DNA of 64,000 nt from Amblyornis subalaris (Eukaryota; Chordata; Aves; Passeriformes; Ptilonorhynchidae): positions 8,431,634 to 8,495,633 of the forward strand of contig JACAXG010000018.1 in NCBI GenBank assembly GCA_018881555.1. Reading direction: 5' to 3'. This document shows, in pieces, positions 1-13,100 of the stretch (positions are counted from its first letter, which is position 1; each line of letters starts with the position of its first letter). The notes beneath the pieces were generated by a model. It did not search any database. It was not told where the DNA came from and saw only the letters and a program-made list of their open reading frames with translations. A program made the position numbers and the translations under genes.

Positions 1-1072
1 AAAGCATGCCATGCTGTCAGCAGTGCTGTTAGGGCTGGCAAACTGCACAAGCTGGTGAAAGATTATTTTTAATTGCAGCATAACTTAGTACAATAGAATC
101 AGTAGGTCATGCGCCTACAGCATATTGTTGAATAGCTTTTGGTTAGAGATGTCTCGCATTTCTATGTAGATGATGTTGCCATATGCTTCTAACATATGCC
201 TTGAGCTGCCATGGCTGTGGAGTAAGTTGGACACAGATCTTATGGTGTTACTTTCAGGTTAGCAGCCAAGGTTGCTATTTTTTTTCTAACCTTCTGGTTT
301 TATTGTCTGATGTTAATCACCTATGGCCTTGTACTATGCTTAGGAGAATATGTATTAGAAGGCACTTCGCAGAAACTTCTGAGTTTCTGCTTGTTGTCCT
401 TTTGGACCTTTGTGATGTATTTGTTTTCTCCTCTTGGTCTAGCTGTAGAAGAAGGAGATGCTGTAGCAGCTGGTGCTGCTGTTGCTGAAAGATCTGCAGC
501 ACCATCTGTGGTAGTGTCATGGTATGGTTATAAAGCTGGTTAGTGCCTAATTATCTGTGTTGAGTGCATTTCATTACAAGAGGTCGTATATACCCAGTAG
601 TCACAGCTGCAGTGGGGAATGTTTAATGGTTTTGGTTTGAAAATGGCATTTCTTATCTAGAAGAGGTGAACTGTGGGAGGTTGTGAGAAATTATGGAATG
701 TTTTCAGTTTTATTCTTTCAAGTAAAATACAGTGACTGGCTTCTAGTTTTTTACATGGATACCCTATGNTCAATTCGTTAATGTGTATGGTCTAGCATTT
801 GTGCTAGGTATGAGCTATTTGCTCAGAATATTAAATATATATGTCATTGCATATTCTACTCCCTTCTTCTCCTTCCCCACACACACTTTTTAGCATTGAT
901 GTAAAAGGCAAAAGAGAAAGAAGTTGACTGATTTTTTTTGGCTGCAATAGCCATTGCTGAAGGAAGCCGTTTGCTTTGTGTAACCTTAAGCATGTATATT
1001 ACTTACTTCATAACTTGAACAATGTAATTTCTCTTTAGTTCTTGATGCTTATTTATTTATTTTTCATATTAG
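1..1072 (+). other. TBC1D19: TBC1D19 intron upstream of the first visible exon
   Basis: AT-rich sequence without a recognisable TBC1D19 exon. Around 440-530 there is a short alanine- and valine-rich open stretch with splice-like edges (TCTTGGTCTAG before, GGTATGG after), but its translation does not match the missing N-terminus, so I treat it as chance. Confidence 0.6.
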
Positions 1073-1145
1073 GTTAGCCTACACAGACCAGAAATTAAGC
1101 TGGAATCACTAAAAGAGGATATTAAGGATTTTCTGAAGACATCAG
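1073..1145 (+). CDS. TBC1D19: TBC1D19 coding exon (residues 34-58)
   Basis: The exon follows the acceptor TTTTTCATATTAG and ends before the donor GTTTGT. It reads VSLHRPEIKLESLKEDIKDF and continues LKTS, leaving one base of the next codon (phase 1 exit). The 33 residues that should precede it are not found in bases 1-1072, so they lie beyond the left edge of the window. Confidence 0.94.
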
Positions 1146-4100
1146 GTTTGTAATACTTCATTGATACATTTGTGAATAGTATAGATTTGTGTAGGAACAT
1201 ATGTGATATAAGTGATGAAAAGAGTAGTTTTTGCAGCTTGGTGTCTTGTCACTGACAGTAGCCAGAAGCAGATGTTCAGTGATTCCAGATTATTAAACCA
1301 GANAGAGAAAATTAAAAGGGAAAGTATTCTTGGATTCATCAGTATTTTGAAAAACATACTATGCAAAGAAGTGATTTTATCATTTTATAAGATACTGGTG
1401 ATTTTTTTGGAAGTTCTGAGTGAAACAAGAATTCTGCCACTTCTGAAAATGGAAATTAACTTTCATGGAGGTACTCCTGAAAATTTTACCTTTAGTTAAA
1501 TTTCCAATTTGCTTTGGAAGTTGTTGGCTATGTAACTATAATGTGAAGATTTTATGATAAGTGATTTAAGATTTATAATCATCACAGACACTGTGTCTAT
1601 TAATATTAATAGTTGGTTTAATAAAATGATGGCTTTGAAAAAATAGAATGTTCTTTTTAAAGCAAAACTGAGTTGTAGTTATTTAAACAGCAGATGGAAA
1701 TAAAGGATTCAGTCTTTATACAGGTTTCAATTTGCAGTTTTCCGATCGTAATTAGATTAAGGTTTCTTCATCTCTTCCTGTCTGTCTGGTAGGTAGACAT
1801 GAACTGAGACCAGACAGAAAACTCCAGTGACTGCAAAGCAACTTCTGATTCATGTTCTGTTAGTATTAATTCCTAAAGTTGTCTTCTGGTTGTTTTTTTA
1901 TTTTAACAGGTTGGGAAAAGAAGCTTCAGAATGCTGTTTATAGCGAACTCAACGTGTGAGTTTATTTAGTATTTAATGAGTTCTACTCACATGATTTACT
2001 TTCAATCTATTTGTATATATAGGTGTATGATGTGTTACTGTGATCTGCAAGATCTGTCATAGCAAGGGTACCTGCTTCATTTCTGTTTTTAAAGNGCCAT
2101 TAGTTTTTTTTCATCCTAATGAAAATATTGGACTCAGTGCATTTTAAAGAATGAGTGAAATAAATATCACTACGTTTTGTAGTTACTTTAGTATTTTCTT
2201 GTTTTCTTTACTTCTAAAGGTACCAAGAGTCATAATNTAATTCTTGTGAAAATGAGGTAGTTGCTGCAAATGAGTGTTAATTATTTTGAGATGTTTATCA
2301 CAGCATTGCACATATTTGTTGTATTAATTATTTTTTAAAATCTTTTAAGATATTGGCTCTCTAGGCTTAGCAGATCAGTGCTCATCATGCTCGGGGTATG
2401 GTTATAAACACACTAAAATTTGTCAAGTTTCCTTTTTATTATTGTTCAGTAAACTTTGTATTAGACTTCTGGGAAGCATAAGTTTTCTTTACATTCTGGC
2501 ACAGTGGAAAGGTCATAATAGATACAGCTATAAATGCAACTATAAAATAAGAAATGTATATGCAAATCTATTTGTGCTAATTTAAATAAGCATATTGGGG
2601 TTACCAGTTTAGCACAACATATCTTTAGTAGTATGAGAGACTTGATTGAGCAAAATGCTTCTGTCTGTTGGTAAGGATTCATTTTCATCATATCTTTCCA
2701 GGGAAAAATATTTACCTGTCTCTAGGGCTAATGCACGGAAATAAGCTACAAAATAACGAAATTAGCCCTGGAAAATTGAAATTAAGTATGAACACCATGA
2801 TTTCATGAGCATTGTGGAAAAGCCAAGAAACAGCATTACTGAAATCTGTTAGTATTGATTCCATTTTACACACTGGGACAGAGTAGTCCAGAACAAATTG
2901 GCAGCAAGTACAAGAATGACCTTATCAGTTAAAAATGGGAAGAAATTTTGGGAGGTTTTCCCAAAAACATATAATAGGAACTGATTGAATACATTTAAAC
3001 AAATCAGGCTAACTATTAATAGAATCTATATGTAAATTTTGTTTCCTGAAAGACATTTGAGACATTTAAAATTAAACTGGATAGAATGTTTGGCAAAAAC
3101 TCATTGGAAATAATCTGCACTGCTGAAAGACAAATTAATGTTTTGGTTTGTTTTTTAATTTTTGTTCCAGCTTTTATATTTTGGCATAATGCAATTTATG
3201 AGTGAATATTCAACTTTGCTTAAGTCAACATCTCAAAGTTCTAATTGCTTTGGACATGTACATGTTCACTAATGATTTTTAAAAGGAGATTGTCAAAAAA
3301 ATATATTGTTTCTTGAAAAAATGTGATGATTTCGAGAGCGAAAGTTTCAGGGAATCATAAAGATGACATGATGTGAAGAGAATACACTTTTAGAATACCT
3401 GATTTGTTAATGTAATTATTTGATTTTATTTTACAAATATGTGAAATTATAAGGGAGCATTATTTTTAATACAAGAAAACCTCATGTTGAAATGTTATTA
3501 ATTCTTACATATTGTTATCTTGTTTGTATCCACAGAATGGATGAGGAAAAAGTACTTCTAAAAATAATATTTAGTTTTGATCAACATGTGTTTTTACTAG
3601 TGCTCTCATGAAAGAAAGTAATATTTAGGTTTACAAATACAGGATTAATTAAGCAAAACAAAAAATCAGAACATTTAAGGTTTGCTGTATTTTCTTTAAG
3701 GTTTCCTTCACCCTGTCATCCTGCAGCACCGCCTGAGCATATTAAAGAACCTTTAGCCTATATGAGGAAAGCACAGGTTGGTGGTTATCAGTTTTACCAT
3801 TCGTGTCAGATCTTTACTTAGACTGTTTGAGATTTAATCTCTGGAATGCACGTCTAGGTTTTACACCTTAGGAAAAGCACAGATTCGTAATTGCATTAAA
3901 GTTAATAGTAATATTGTATATGTGACATTTACATAGATACAAAAAATGCTTAAGTAATTCTCCAGCCATGAAAGAAGTAGAATATGGTGGCAGATAGGTG
4001 AAGGATGTAGAATAGAGATGATGTGAATATGTCAAAGAGGGGAATTTGGTTTCATTGAGAAGAAAAAGGGTAGCCATAGGTCATTTCACCTAGGGTTACA

Positions 4101-7100
4101 AAAACATTTTTTTGAAGAGACACAGGCAGTTTTGCAATGAGAGATAACAGGCTGCAGAGATAGTGAGATCTTCAGAAAGAAGAGATATATTTAGTACTTA
4201 GAAATGGGAAAGGAAGATGAAAAATATAGAGCTAAGCAGCTTACGGCATATTGAAGGAGAATAAGAGAAACTAGAATTTAAAGATTAAATGAGGATTTTC
4301 AGTGTCAGGAAAAAATATTTTTGCTTTGTTGCATTTATTTTTTTGCCAATATATGCCATTTGAAATAAACAAAAAAAATACACATAAAAATATAAAAAAA
4401 AATTAACAAGCTTCAAGAATATGATCTAACCAAAACATCTGAGGTAAGAATAAAAGTGTGTTTAACTCAGCCATGCGTAGAAATACATTGCAGTATTCTT
4501 TTACAAGATACTGAACAAATTGTGTTAGTTTTGCAATCATATTGTTGTTTATTCCACTAAGTCTTATCTCTCTGTCCTGGGTTTCAGTCCTTAGGATTTG
4601 GGGATAAAGATTGCTTTAATCAATTTTCCTTGTGTGGTGTGAAATGTAATGCCACAATTTGCTGTCTGAAAATAATCACTCTTATTAGTTTATTAATGCA
4701 AAACCCGCAGAGGTATATCTATGTGTATGTTTGTCTAAACCAGTTTCATGTGTTTTTATTTTACAATAGTGTATGCAATACTTACATTAACCAGTATTTT
4801 TAGATGTATGTAGAAAGGCCTGTTATTCCAGTAGTTTAACAATGAGTAGAGAAGCCCTGTCTTTGCTAGTTTGAAAATTTCATAGCCCTACTTCAAGTGT
4901 ATTAGTCATCCATGTCCTCTGGATGGGTTAACCCTGATAGGCAGCTCAGCCACTCACTCGCTTCCACCCAGTGAAATGGGAGAGAATCGGAAGGGCAAAA
5001 GTGAGAAATCTTGTTATAAAGAGTTTAATTGGCAAAGCAAAAGCTACACATGTCAACAAAGCAAAATAGGAATACATTCACTGCTTTCCATCGTCAGGCA
5101 AGTTTTGTCCCAGCTTCTTTATTTGGAGCATGATGTTGTATGGTTCCAGACCGTTGCTCACTAGGGGTCAGCTGTCCTAGCTCTGTCCCCTCCCAATTTC
5201 TTGTGCACTCCCAGCCTTCTCGCTATTGGGGAAGTATTAGAAATGCAGAATACGTTGAAGCTATATACGCGCTTCTCAGTAATAGCTAAAACATTGGTGC
5301 ATTATCAACACTGTTTTGGTCACAAATCCAAAAGACTACACCATACCAACTACTATGAAGAAAATTAACTCTATCCCAGCCAAAACCAGTAGATGCTCTT
5401 TCAAACTCTTTCTTGAACTACAGCTCTTTGATAAAGACTTGTGAATCCTTTCCATAGAGAAACACTGGTAAATGATGATAGTTGTGAAGTAGTAATAAAT
5501 GCACAGTTAGGGAACTAACATTATCTTTTCTAAAACCACCAAGATACATGTGAGCTTTTGTTTTTCAAGATGACACACATTTATCACTGTAGATAATGGG
5601 TCTGTAAGTAAACAAGTATCATCAGATCAATTGAATCACAACTAGGTTTTGTTTTGTTACTCTTTTTGATTAAAGAGCTGCAAACAAGGTAAAAAGCTTA
5701 CAAAGTCAGTGTGTCAATGATTTTGTTTGTTTGTTTAAAATATTTGGAAATAGTTAAAATGCAAGTACACATGCTAATATCTTTTAGGAGAGAGAGAAAA
5801 GTGAAAACTTACCAATTTAGTTCCATAGGTATTGAAAATCTAATTAATGTTTTGAAAGTAGAAGACTGTTTTTGTTTTATTTGTAGGTAGATTTTTTTTT
5901 TTACTTTATTTTTGTTTAGCATTACAGCAGTTGGAAAAAAATATCTTGGTGCTATCATCAAAACTTGCTTCGGTAAAAAAACGTTGTCCATATAAGTCAT
6001 ATTCTATTTTTATTGGGCACAGTCACCATGTAAGATGCTGTTTCCATTGTTAAAAGCTTGTTTACGCTTTCTTTATCCTTTTCTATCTTAATTAATTTTA
6101 CTCTACTTCATAATTCTGGAAATAAGGGTAATGCTCCCTGAAAACCATCCTTAGTAGTTATTGGAATGACTTTGAATCAGTAATTAAAACTATATTAGTA
6201 TTTTTTCTAGAGTAGATATTAAAACGTTCATAATTAACCCTTTTTCTCCTCACATTGGTTCTGTTTTCTCATAGGTGGCAGACGGAAGTTTTTATATTGC
6301 TTTCTTTTCCTACCTCAAAAGAAAACCAGATTTCTAGTAAAGGATAGAGCATTAATGGCAATGAGTAGCAATGCTGTAAGTCGTAGAATCATAGAATGGT
6401 TGGGGNTGGAAGGGATGTTAAAGGTCATCTAGTTCCAACCTTCCCTTGCCAGGATACCTCCCACTAGATCAGGTTGCTCAGAGCCCCATCCAGCCTGTCC
6501 TTGAACACTTTCAGGGATGCAGCATCCACAGCTTCTCTGGGCAACCTGTTCCAGTGGTTCGCTACCCTCACAGTAAAGAATTTTTTCTTCCTATCTCATC
6601 TAAACCTGGTCTTTCAGTTTAAACCCATTCCCCCTTGTCCTATCACTACATGCCCTTCTTAAAAATCCTCCTCCCCGCCTTTAGGGGCGCCTTTAGGTAT
6701 TGGAACCCCATTCTGTGATTCTATGAAATTGTTTGCAAATTGCAGTACTAGCTTCCTCAGTTTCAGCTATGTTACTGAATGTTATAATTGTAACCATTAC
6801 AATCCTAACAGTGTGTTTTCCTAGTGTTAAAATTCTTCATAAGACTAGAGGAATCTCTTGTTAAATTTATTGTTCCCATCAATAAAATGAGCTCTGTCTC
6901 TGCCTTTTATTTCAGTCAAGGACAGTGCATTCTGTTTCTGCTCACTACAGGTAACTGCACTGTCCTGGAGAGAGGGCGGGGTATCTTGCGTGGAAAGGCT
7001 GTATAACCCTCACTTCTGTTTTTACTTCTTTGCATTTATTTGAACATCTTTTACAGGGCAGAGTCTTGAAAGCTGAATTATGTCACAGTTCATGAGTATA

Positions 7101-10100
7101 TATAAGTGGTTTATTACTAATANGTTGCATCCCCAATGCAGTAGGTGGATTAATGTCTGATGTGGCAGTTGCAAGTCACACCAAGAGTACTGACCTCCAT
7201 TGCTCCTTGTAATTAGATGGTTCTTGGTCTTGCAAAGCTGCCATCTGCCTCTTCTGTGCTTCTTTTGTAGCTTTCATATCTTTAAGCATATCTATGCTAT
7301 TCCCCTTCCTAACCCCCCCGCCCTACCTTGCCCTGCCCTCCCTTAATTTTGATGGTATAGTGAAGTGATGGTGTCAATGGTACCAAACTGAGTGGAGAAG
7401 TGGCCACTTCAAAAGGGAGAGTCACAGTGCAGAGACACTTAGATGTGCTGGAAGAGTAGGCTAACAAGAGCCTTATGAAGTACAAGCACAAATGTAAGGT
7501 CTGGCATGTGGAAAAATATAATCCAGGTGTGCAGCATAGGCTGGGAGCCTCCTGGCTGGTGAGCAGCCAGAGGCAAATGAACCTGAAGCAAATGAACCTG
7601 AAGGACCTGGTGGAGAACAAGTTCCATATGAGTGAACAGTGTGCTGCTGCAGCAAAGAAAGGCAACAGGATGCTGGGTTGTGTCAGCTGGGGCATCACCA
7701 GCAGAGATAAAGAAGTCATTGTCCTGCACTGCCTAGCATTTGTCAGGTCACATCTGGAACAGTGTGTTGAGTTTTGGTCCCCACTGTACAAAAAAGGATG
7801 TGAACAGACTGGAGAGGGTTCAGAGAAGGGCCGCAAAGATGTTCAGAGAACTGGGAAACCTGACTTGTGAGGAAAGGCTGAGAGAGCTGGGTTTGTAAAG
7901 CTTTGAGAAAAGAAGGCTTAGGGGAGACCTTATCCCCATGTTCCAGTATTTAAAGGGTGGCTACAGAGAAAATGGAGACTCCTTTTTACAAAGAGTCACA
8001 CAGAAAAGATGAGAGGCAATGGGTACAAGTTACTCCTGGAGAGATTCTGATTGGACAGAAGAGGAAAATATTTTACATTGGCAACAATCAGCCATTGAAA
8101 TAATCTCCCCAGAGAGACAATTTTGGACTGTTAGGATTTGGCTGGACAGGAGGCTGGGTCATCTGGTCTAGATCATGCTTTTACCAGAAAAGGCTGTACC
8201 TTTAACTTTGGTTTTGCTATTAACATCTGTGTGTTCTCAATTTCCACTTTTTTGTGCTATATGACTTAGTAGTCTTCATGCTCTCCCACTTCTAATTTCT
8301 CTAGCAACAAAACCTCACTTCTCAGCAAAAGAGTAAGTGGTCTTACCCCTCTGTGAGAGATGAACCAGTTTGTGGCATGGTGTGTAACTGCAACATTTTA
8401 AAGGAATTTAAATATGATAATACAGTTAAAGAAAAATATTTTACAGAGTATGATAAAAAATACTGCTGTTTGGAAAACATTCCTTACATTCCATTTGTTT
8501 AAGCAAGAGAAAGTGAAGGCATGACTTGATTGTGAGGAAAAATTTCTGGTGAGAGATAGCTATTTTGTTTGATGGAAAAAGGTACGAGACAATGTTGTAA
8601 ATGATCTTGTAAATGGAAGCTGAAATGAAACAATTATAGACAAGATTTTAATTATTTTTTAACAGAACATTTCAACATCTGCCCTTCCCTTTGTTTGCTT
8701 CCTGTCTAGTAAACTGCAGCGTCTTTTGGACAGAACTTTGAGGAGCATGGTTAGACAGTAACTAACTGTTGTAGAATTTATGTCTAGAGCAAATTACAAG
8801 TAATAAATGGAACTAAATGAAATTAAGAGGAGTCTTTGCATTCGTTTGATCGAGGCCTGGCTCATCATCCACAGAAAACTAAATTAAGTATAAAACCCAC
8901 CAGTGGTGCTGGAATCATGAAAGCGAAGTACTAAGTCAGTTGACAAGGAAGTCAATACTAATTGGCATTAACTTCAGAGGAATTAGTCATAGATTAGGCA
9001 CTATTGAAGCCTAATGCAATAGTCAGAAGAATCTGATTGCTTTTTAAGCTGTCCACTTTCTACTGAGGTATTGTCTACTTCTGGTTTTCTCTGATTAGAG
9101 AGCTATTTCCTGAGCATTATGTTGGAAGAACTATTTTTTTAATCATTACAGAATACCAAATTTCTAACTTTCTTAAACTTCTGACAACATCTAAGATACG
9201 TTTTGTGGAGAAAGACTGGCAGTCTCTTCAGGTCACAAAGTGGAGAAGGCATTTGCTATGCACAGTTGATTGACCTGCCTACAGTTGTTTGAAAAACTTG
9301 TTAAATGTTGATCTATAAGGAAGCTTGACCATTAGGCATAGATAAAAATCAGTGATTGTGAAATACATGCTTTTTTGGAGATCTGAAATATGAACAACTA
9401 AGTTTTCTGGTTCTTTATTGTGTTGTAAAGGATGAAATCTTTTTGATCTGTTGTTTCCATGTAAAGAAGCATGTAAATATTCCCTTAATATTTTTGCAGA
9501 TATCATTCAGTGTCTANTGCTATCCTTTCATATGCATGACTTCAAAAAAACCACTTGTTATCACACAGTAAATTCCATTTTCAGGAAAAAGGAATTCCAT
9601 ATAATTTATTTTTTGTATGTGTTTTAGGGAAGCTGGGAGAAGCGAATTCTTAAAAGTCTGAACAGCATGTGCACAGAACTCAATATCCCACTAGCACAGA
9701 AGGTAAGGTGTTGTTAATTTTCTGTTGTCAGACTAATACTTTCTTTGAAATTAAGCCTCATATTGCACACTGTAATGTTATCTTCATTTTACATATGGTT
9801 ATCAAGAGCGTCATGTCCAGTGTCTAAAAATTTTAATGCAGAATAATTTTCAGGGATGGTGGCAATGAATGCATCAACTCAACTTGGGAGAAGATGAAAG
9901 CTCTAGGTAGATTTTCCTCTTTGCTGTTGCAGTAATTATCCTCTTGAGGGAGCAGCATGTAGTAAAGCTAATTACTGTGTTCATTGCTCTTAACAGAGCA
10001 TTTTGTGCTGTGCAGCCTGTTTATGATACAGATGTACTTTGTGTGCCAGAGAAGGCTGTTGTTGAACTGGTACATGAGGAGAGAGAGACACTGGTACATT

Positions 10101-13100
10101 GCTGATTTTGTTTGTCATTCATTCCAGTCCGTTTTCTTTTTTTTGTTTGTTTTAGTATTATTATAGAGGCTTTAATTTTAAAGATCATGGAATTAGGGAG
10201 TAATGTTAGAATGTTTTGTTCATTCTTCTGTTATACCTCTGTGATAGGTGACAGAGATAAAAAGGATACAGCTGTGTTTGTTTTTCATGGCTGCCAGGGA
10301 CAGGAATTTGACAAAGTCCAACAGCTCTATGGAATGGGCAGTAAATCTTCAGTAACATGGAATTGAGTACTAAATAGCCTAAAATTCATTAGTAAATTCC
10401 TGAAACTATTTAATGGGCTCCTTTTATTCCTGGAACTGGAACTTGGGCTTTCTACAGTGTAATATACCTTCAGGTTGGGGATAATTTTTAAGCAAATGGG
10501 TTTGTATTGCTATTTTATCAAATGCTGCATTAATATATATTTGAAATGAATACGTATTTGAAATAAGCATGTTTTTATTCATTGTGTTAAAAAAAAGAAG
10601 AGATACTTTTTTGTGCCTTTCAGAGGCCTGTAAGTGAACAAAAAGAACTGCTTAATAAGTGGAATGAAATGGGAACTGATGAACCAGGTAAGGTCAACTA
10701 AATTTACGTGTATTAAATTTTTGTACATAGAGAGGCAGCATGCACATCTTACTTACCAGTCAAAAGTTAATTTAATCTCTTCAAGGCAAATTGATTCTGA
10801 TCTTTTTTCTCGTTGGTAATGTGTCATTATGCGTAAATAAATATTTATTTCATTGTTATTTTGTTTTAATTATTATACTAACATTGAATCATCACTGAGA
10901 GGTTGTTGTATAATACTCCATGTTCCAGTGCTTTAGAGATTTATTCAACTAGGACACAGCTCCTCTTAGTGTAAACTCAGGCTAATAGAAAATGTTCAGA
11001 ACTATGGATGAATGAGCTCAGACATTTTCTTGACAAAAGATAAGAATAACTCTTGCACAGAATAATCAGTGATATACTTGGGGAGAGCAAGGCTAACTCT
11101 GATGATAGTTTATAGCCAAGTTCCTTAAAAAGGATTTTGCAAAGGTGCTGGTTTGTATTGCAGTACCATCTCTCTGATGGCAAACACCTTTCGTGGATTG
11201 TTTGACTGCTCCCCAGTTTTCATTTTACAGCAGTAAGTGTAATTCAACAATCTAAGCTGTTGAAAAATACCCTGCTTTTTAATATCATAGCTCTCCTAAG
11301 TCTAAGAATGGTTCAGTCTAAACACTTATGAGGATTAAGTAAAAGCTTCCTGTGACTCCTGTGTTCACTTCATAGAATCATAGAATGCTTTGATTTAGAA
11401 GGGACCTTAAAGAACAGCCCCCTCTTCATTTATTTGGGGTTTACAAAACTAAGACATTGTCAGTATCATTTTTGTGAGAGAATATATGGTGGTTGTAGCT
11501 GTGNTATCTGTGATGATGTTATTTTGGTCTTTGCTCTAATCTGTTATTCAAATTGCTAGATTGTGTTATAGATATGGCTCCTTTTTTTTCATCTTTTGGT
11601 TTTAACATAGTGTCATTGAAATCTTATTTCAGATCTAAGTCTTTACCGGCCTGTTTATGCACCTAAAGATTTTCTTGAGGTAAGCATTTATGAGACAATA
11701 CTCAGCCATTGGCTTGGATCCATTATAGTCTTTTATGTGAAGTGGAAAAAATAGTTGTTAAGTGTATTTCATACTGGTTGTCATTTATAGCAAGTGAAAT
11801 TTGGCATGTTTTTTATGAGTCTGTGTTTGGTTTAGAAAACTAAATGCTATTGTCCCTTTTTTTCTTTTTTTTTAACTGCATTTTTAAATTGTACTTGTGA
11901 TAAACTTCTCCAAAGCATAGTCTGGGCCCAACTATTTTTTCCTCTCTGAACAATTCTCAGCTGCTTTTGTAAACCATTTTGCATTTTAAATTCCAATGTA
12001 TTAAGCTTATAAATTGCAATATGTGAAACTGATAGACTGTTTGGTAGTAGGTGGCAGACTTGTATGCAGTTGAAATTGTGGGTCATATATGAAGGGTGTA
12101 AAAAATCAAACATGAAACAGAATTCTGTGGAATTTAGAGGCTTTTGCATGTAATCAAACAGAACCATTAAAAAGTTGGTGACTGTGGAATCTTTAAAGTC
12201 TGAAATGTCAGCATTATTCATCATTTTCTATGACTCAAGCACAGAATATCATAGTAAAACAGAACTTACTACATATTGCTCATTACTCCTTTTGTTCAGT
12301 TAATCAAAATAATGTTGAAAATGTTTTATTTATTCTGTTTTCCATCACTGTACTAACACCCAAGTTACGTTTTTAATCTTGGATCTGTAAACAAATCCGT
12401 CTTTTTTTTAGCTTTATTCGGTGACCCTCATGATTACTCTTTTTCTTTTATACTGTTTTCTTTCCAGAGTTTGCAGTTTCTTTAAATTTACAGGTCTGAC
12501 AGTGAGATTATATGGTATTAGAATACTTACAAGAGTGAGAATTGTAGAGGTACAATGTTATGAAAGAATTTCGTAACAGCTAGAAAATCATGTTAGAAAG
12601 AATCCTTGCAGTTCAACATCATATCAAAATCTATACCATGGAATAACAGTGTGTAAGAGACTGTAAATTCCTTTATAGATCACAGTTACTTATCTTGACA
12701 TGATTCCTTGTCCTTTAAATTTTATATTTGTTTTAGGTTTTCAATTCTGTATTTTTTTTTCTTATATGAAAGAAGATACTTTGATATATTGTTATTTAGT
12801 AAGAAATTATTTTAGTAGCAAATTATGTAGCACTTTGATTGGAAGTTCTGTAAGATTGACAGTGTGAGAAGATGGATAAAAATTCTTTCAGAGAAAAGTA
12901 ACATTGAAGAATATCCTGGATATTATAGCCATCAGAAATATACTGTTGGCATTGGAATAGCTTTGATGAGGAAGTAAATTTTAGTCAAGACATTACTATG
13001 TAGCGCACTTGATCCCATTATTCAAAAATTATTTCTGCTTTTTTATTTCATACTTTGAGCCGACTTTTTGAAGTAGAATATGTTTGCTTCCTTAAAAATT

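Noticed and set aside
436..530. Alanine-rich open stretch with splice-like edges that could be the missing TBC1D19 upstream exon.
   Set aside because: The translation does not match the TBC1D19 N-terminus in any frame, and the missing part is expected to be 33 codons with a start codon.
7309..7836. A 175-codon minus-strand open frame.
   Set aside because: It is the antisense of the CR1 ORF2 remnant and owes its length to that sequence.
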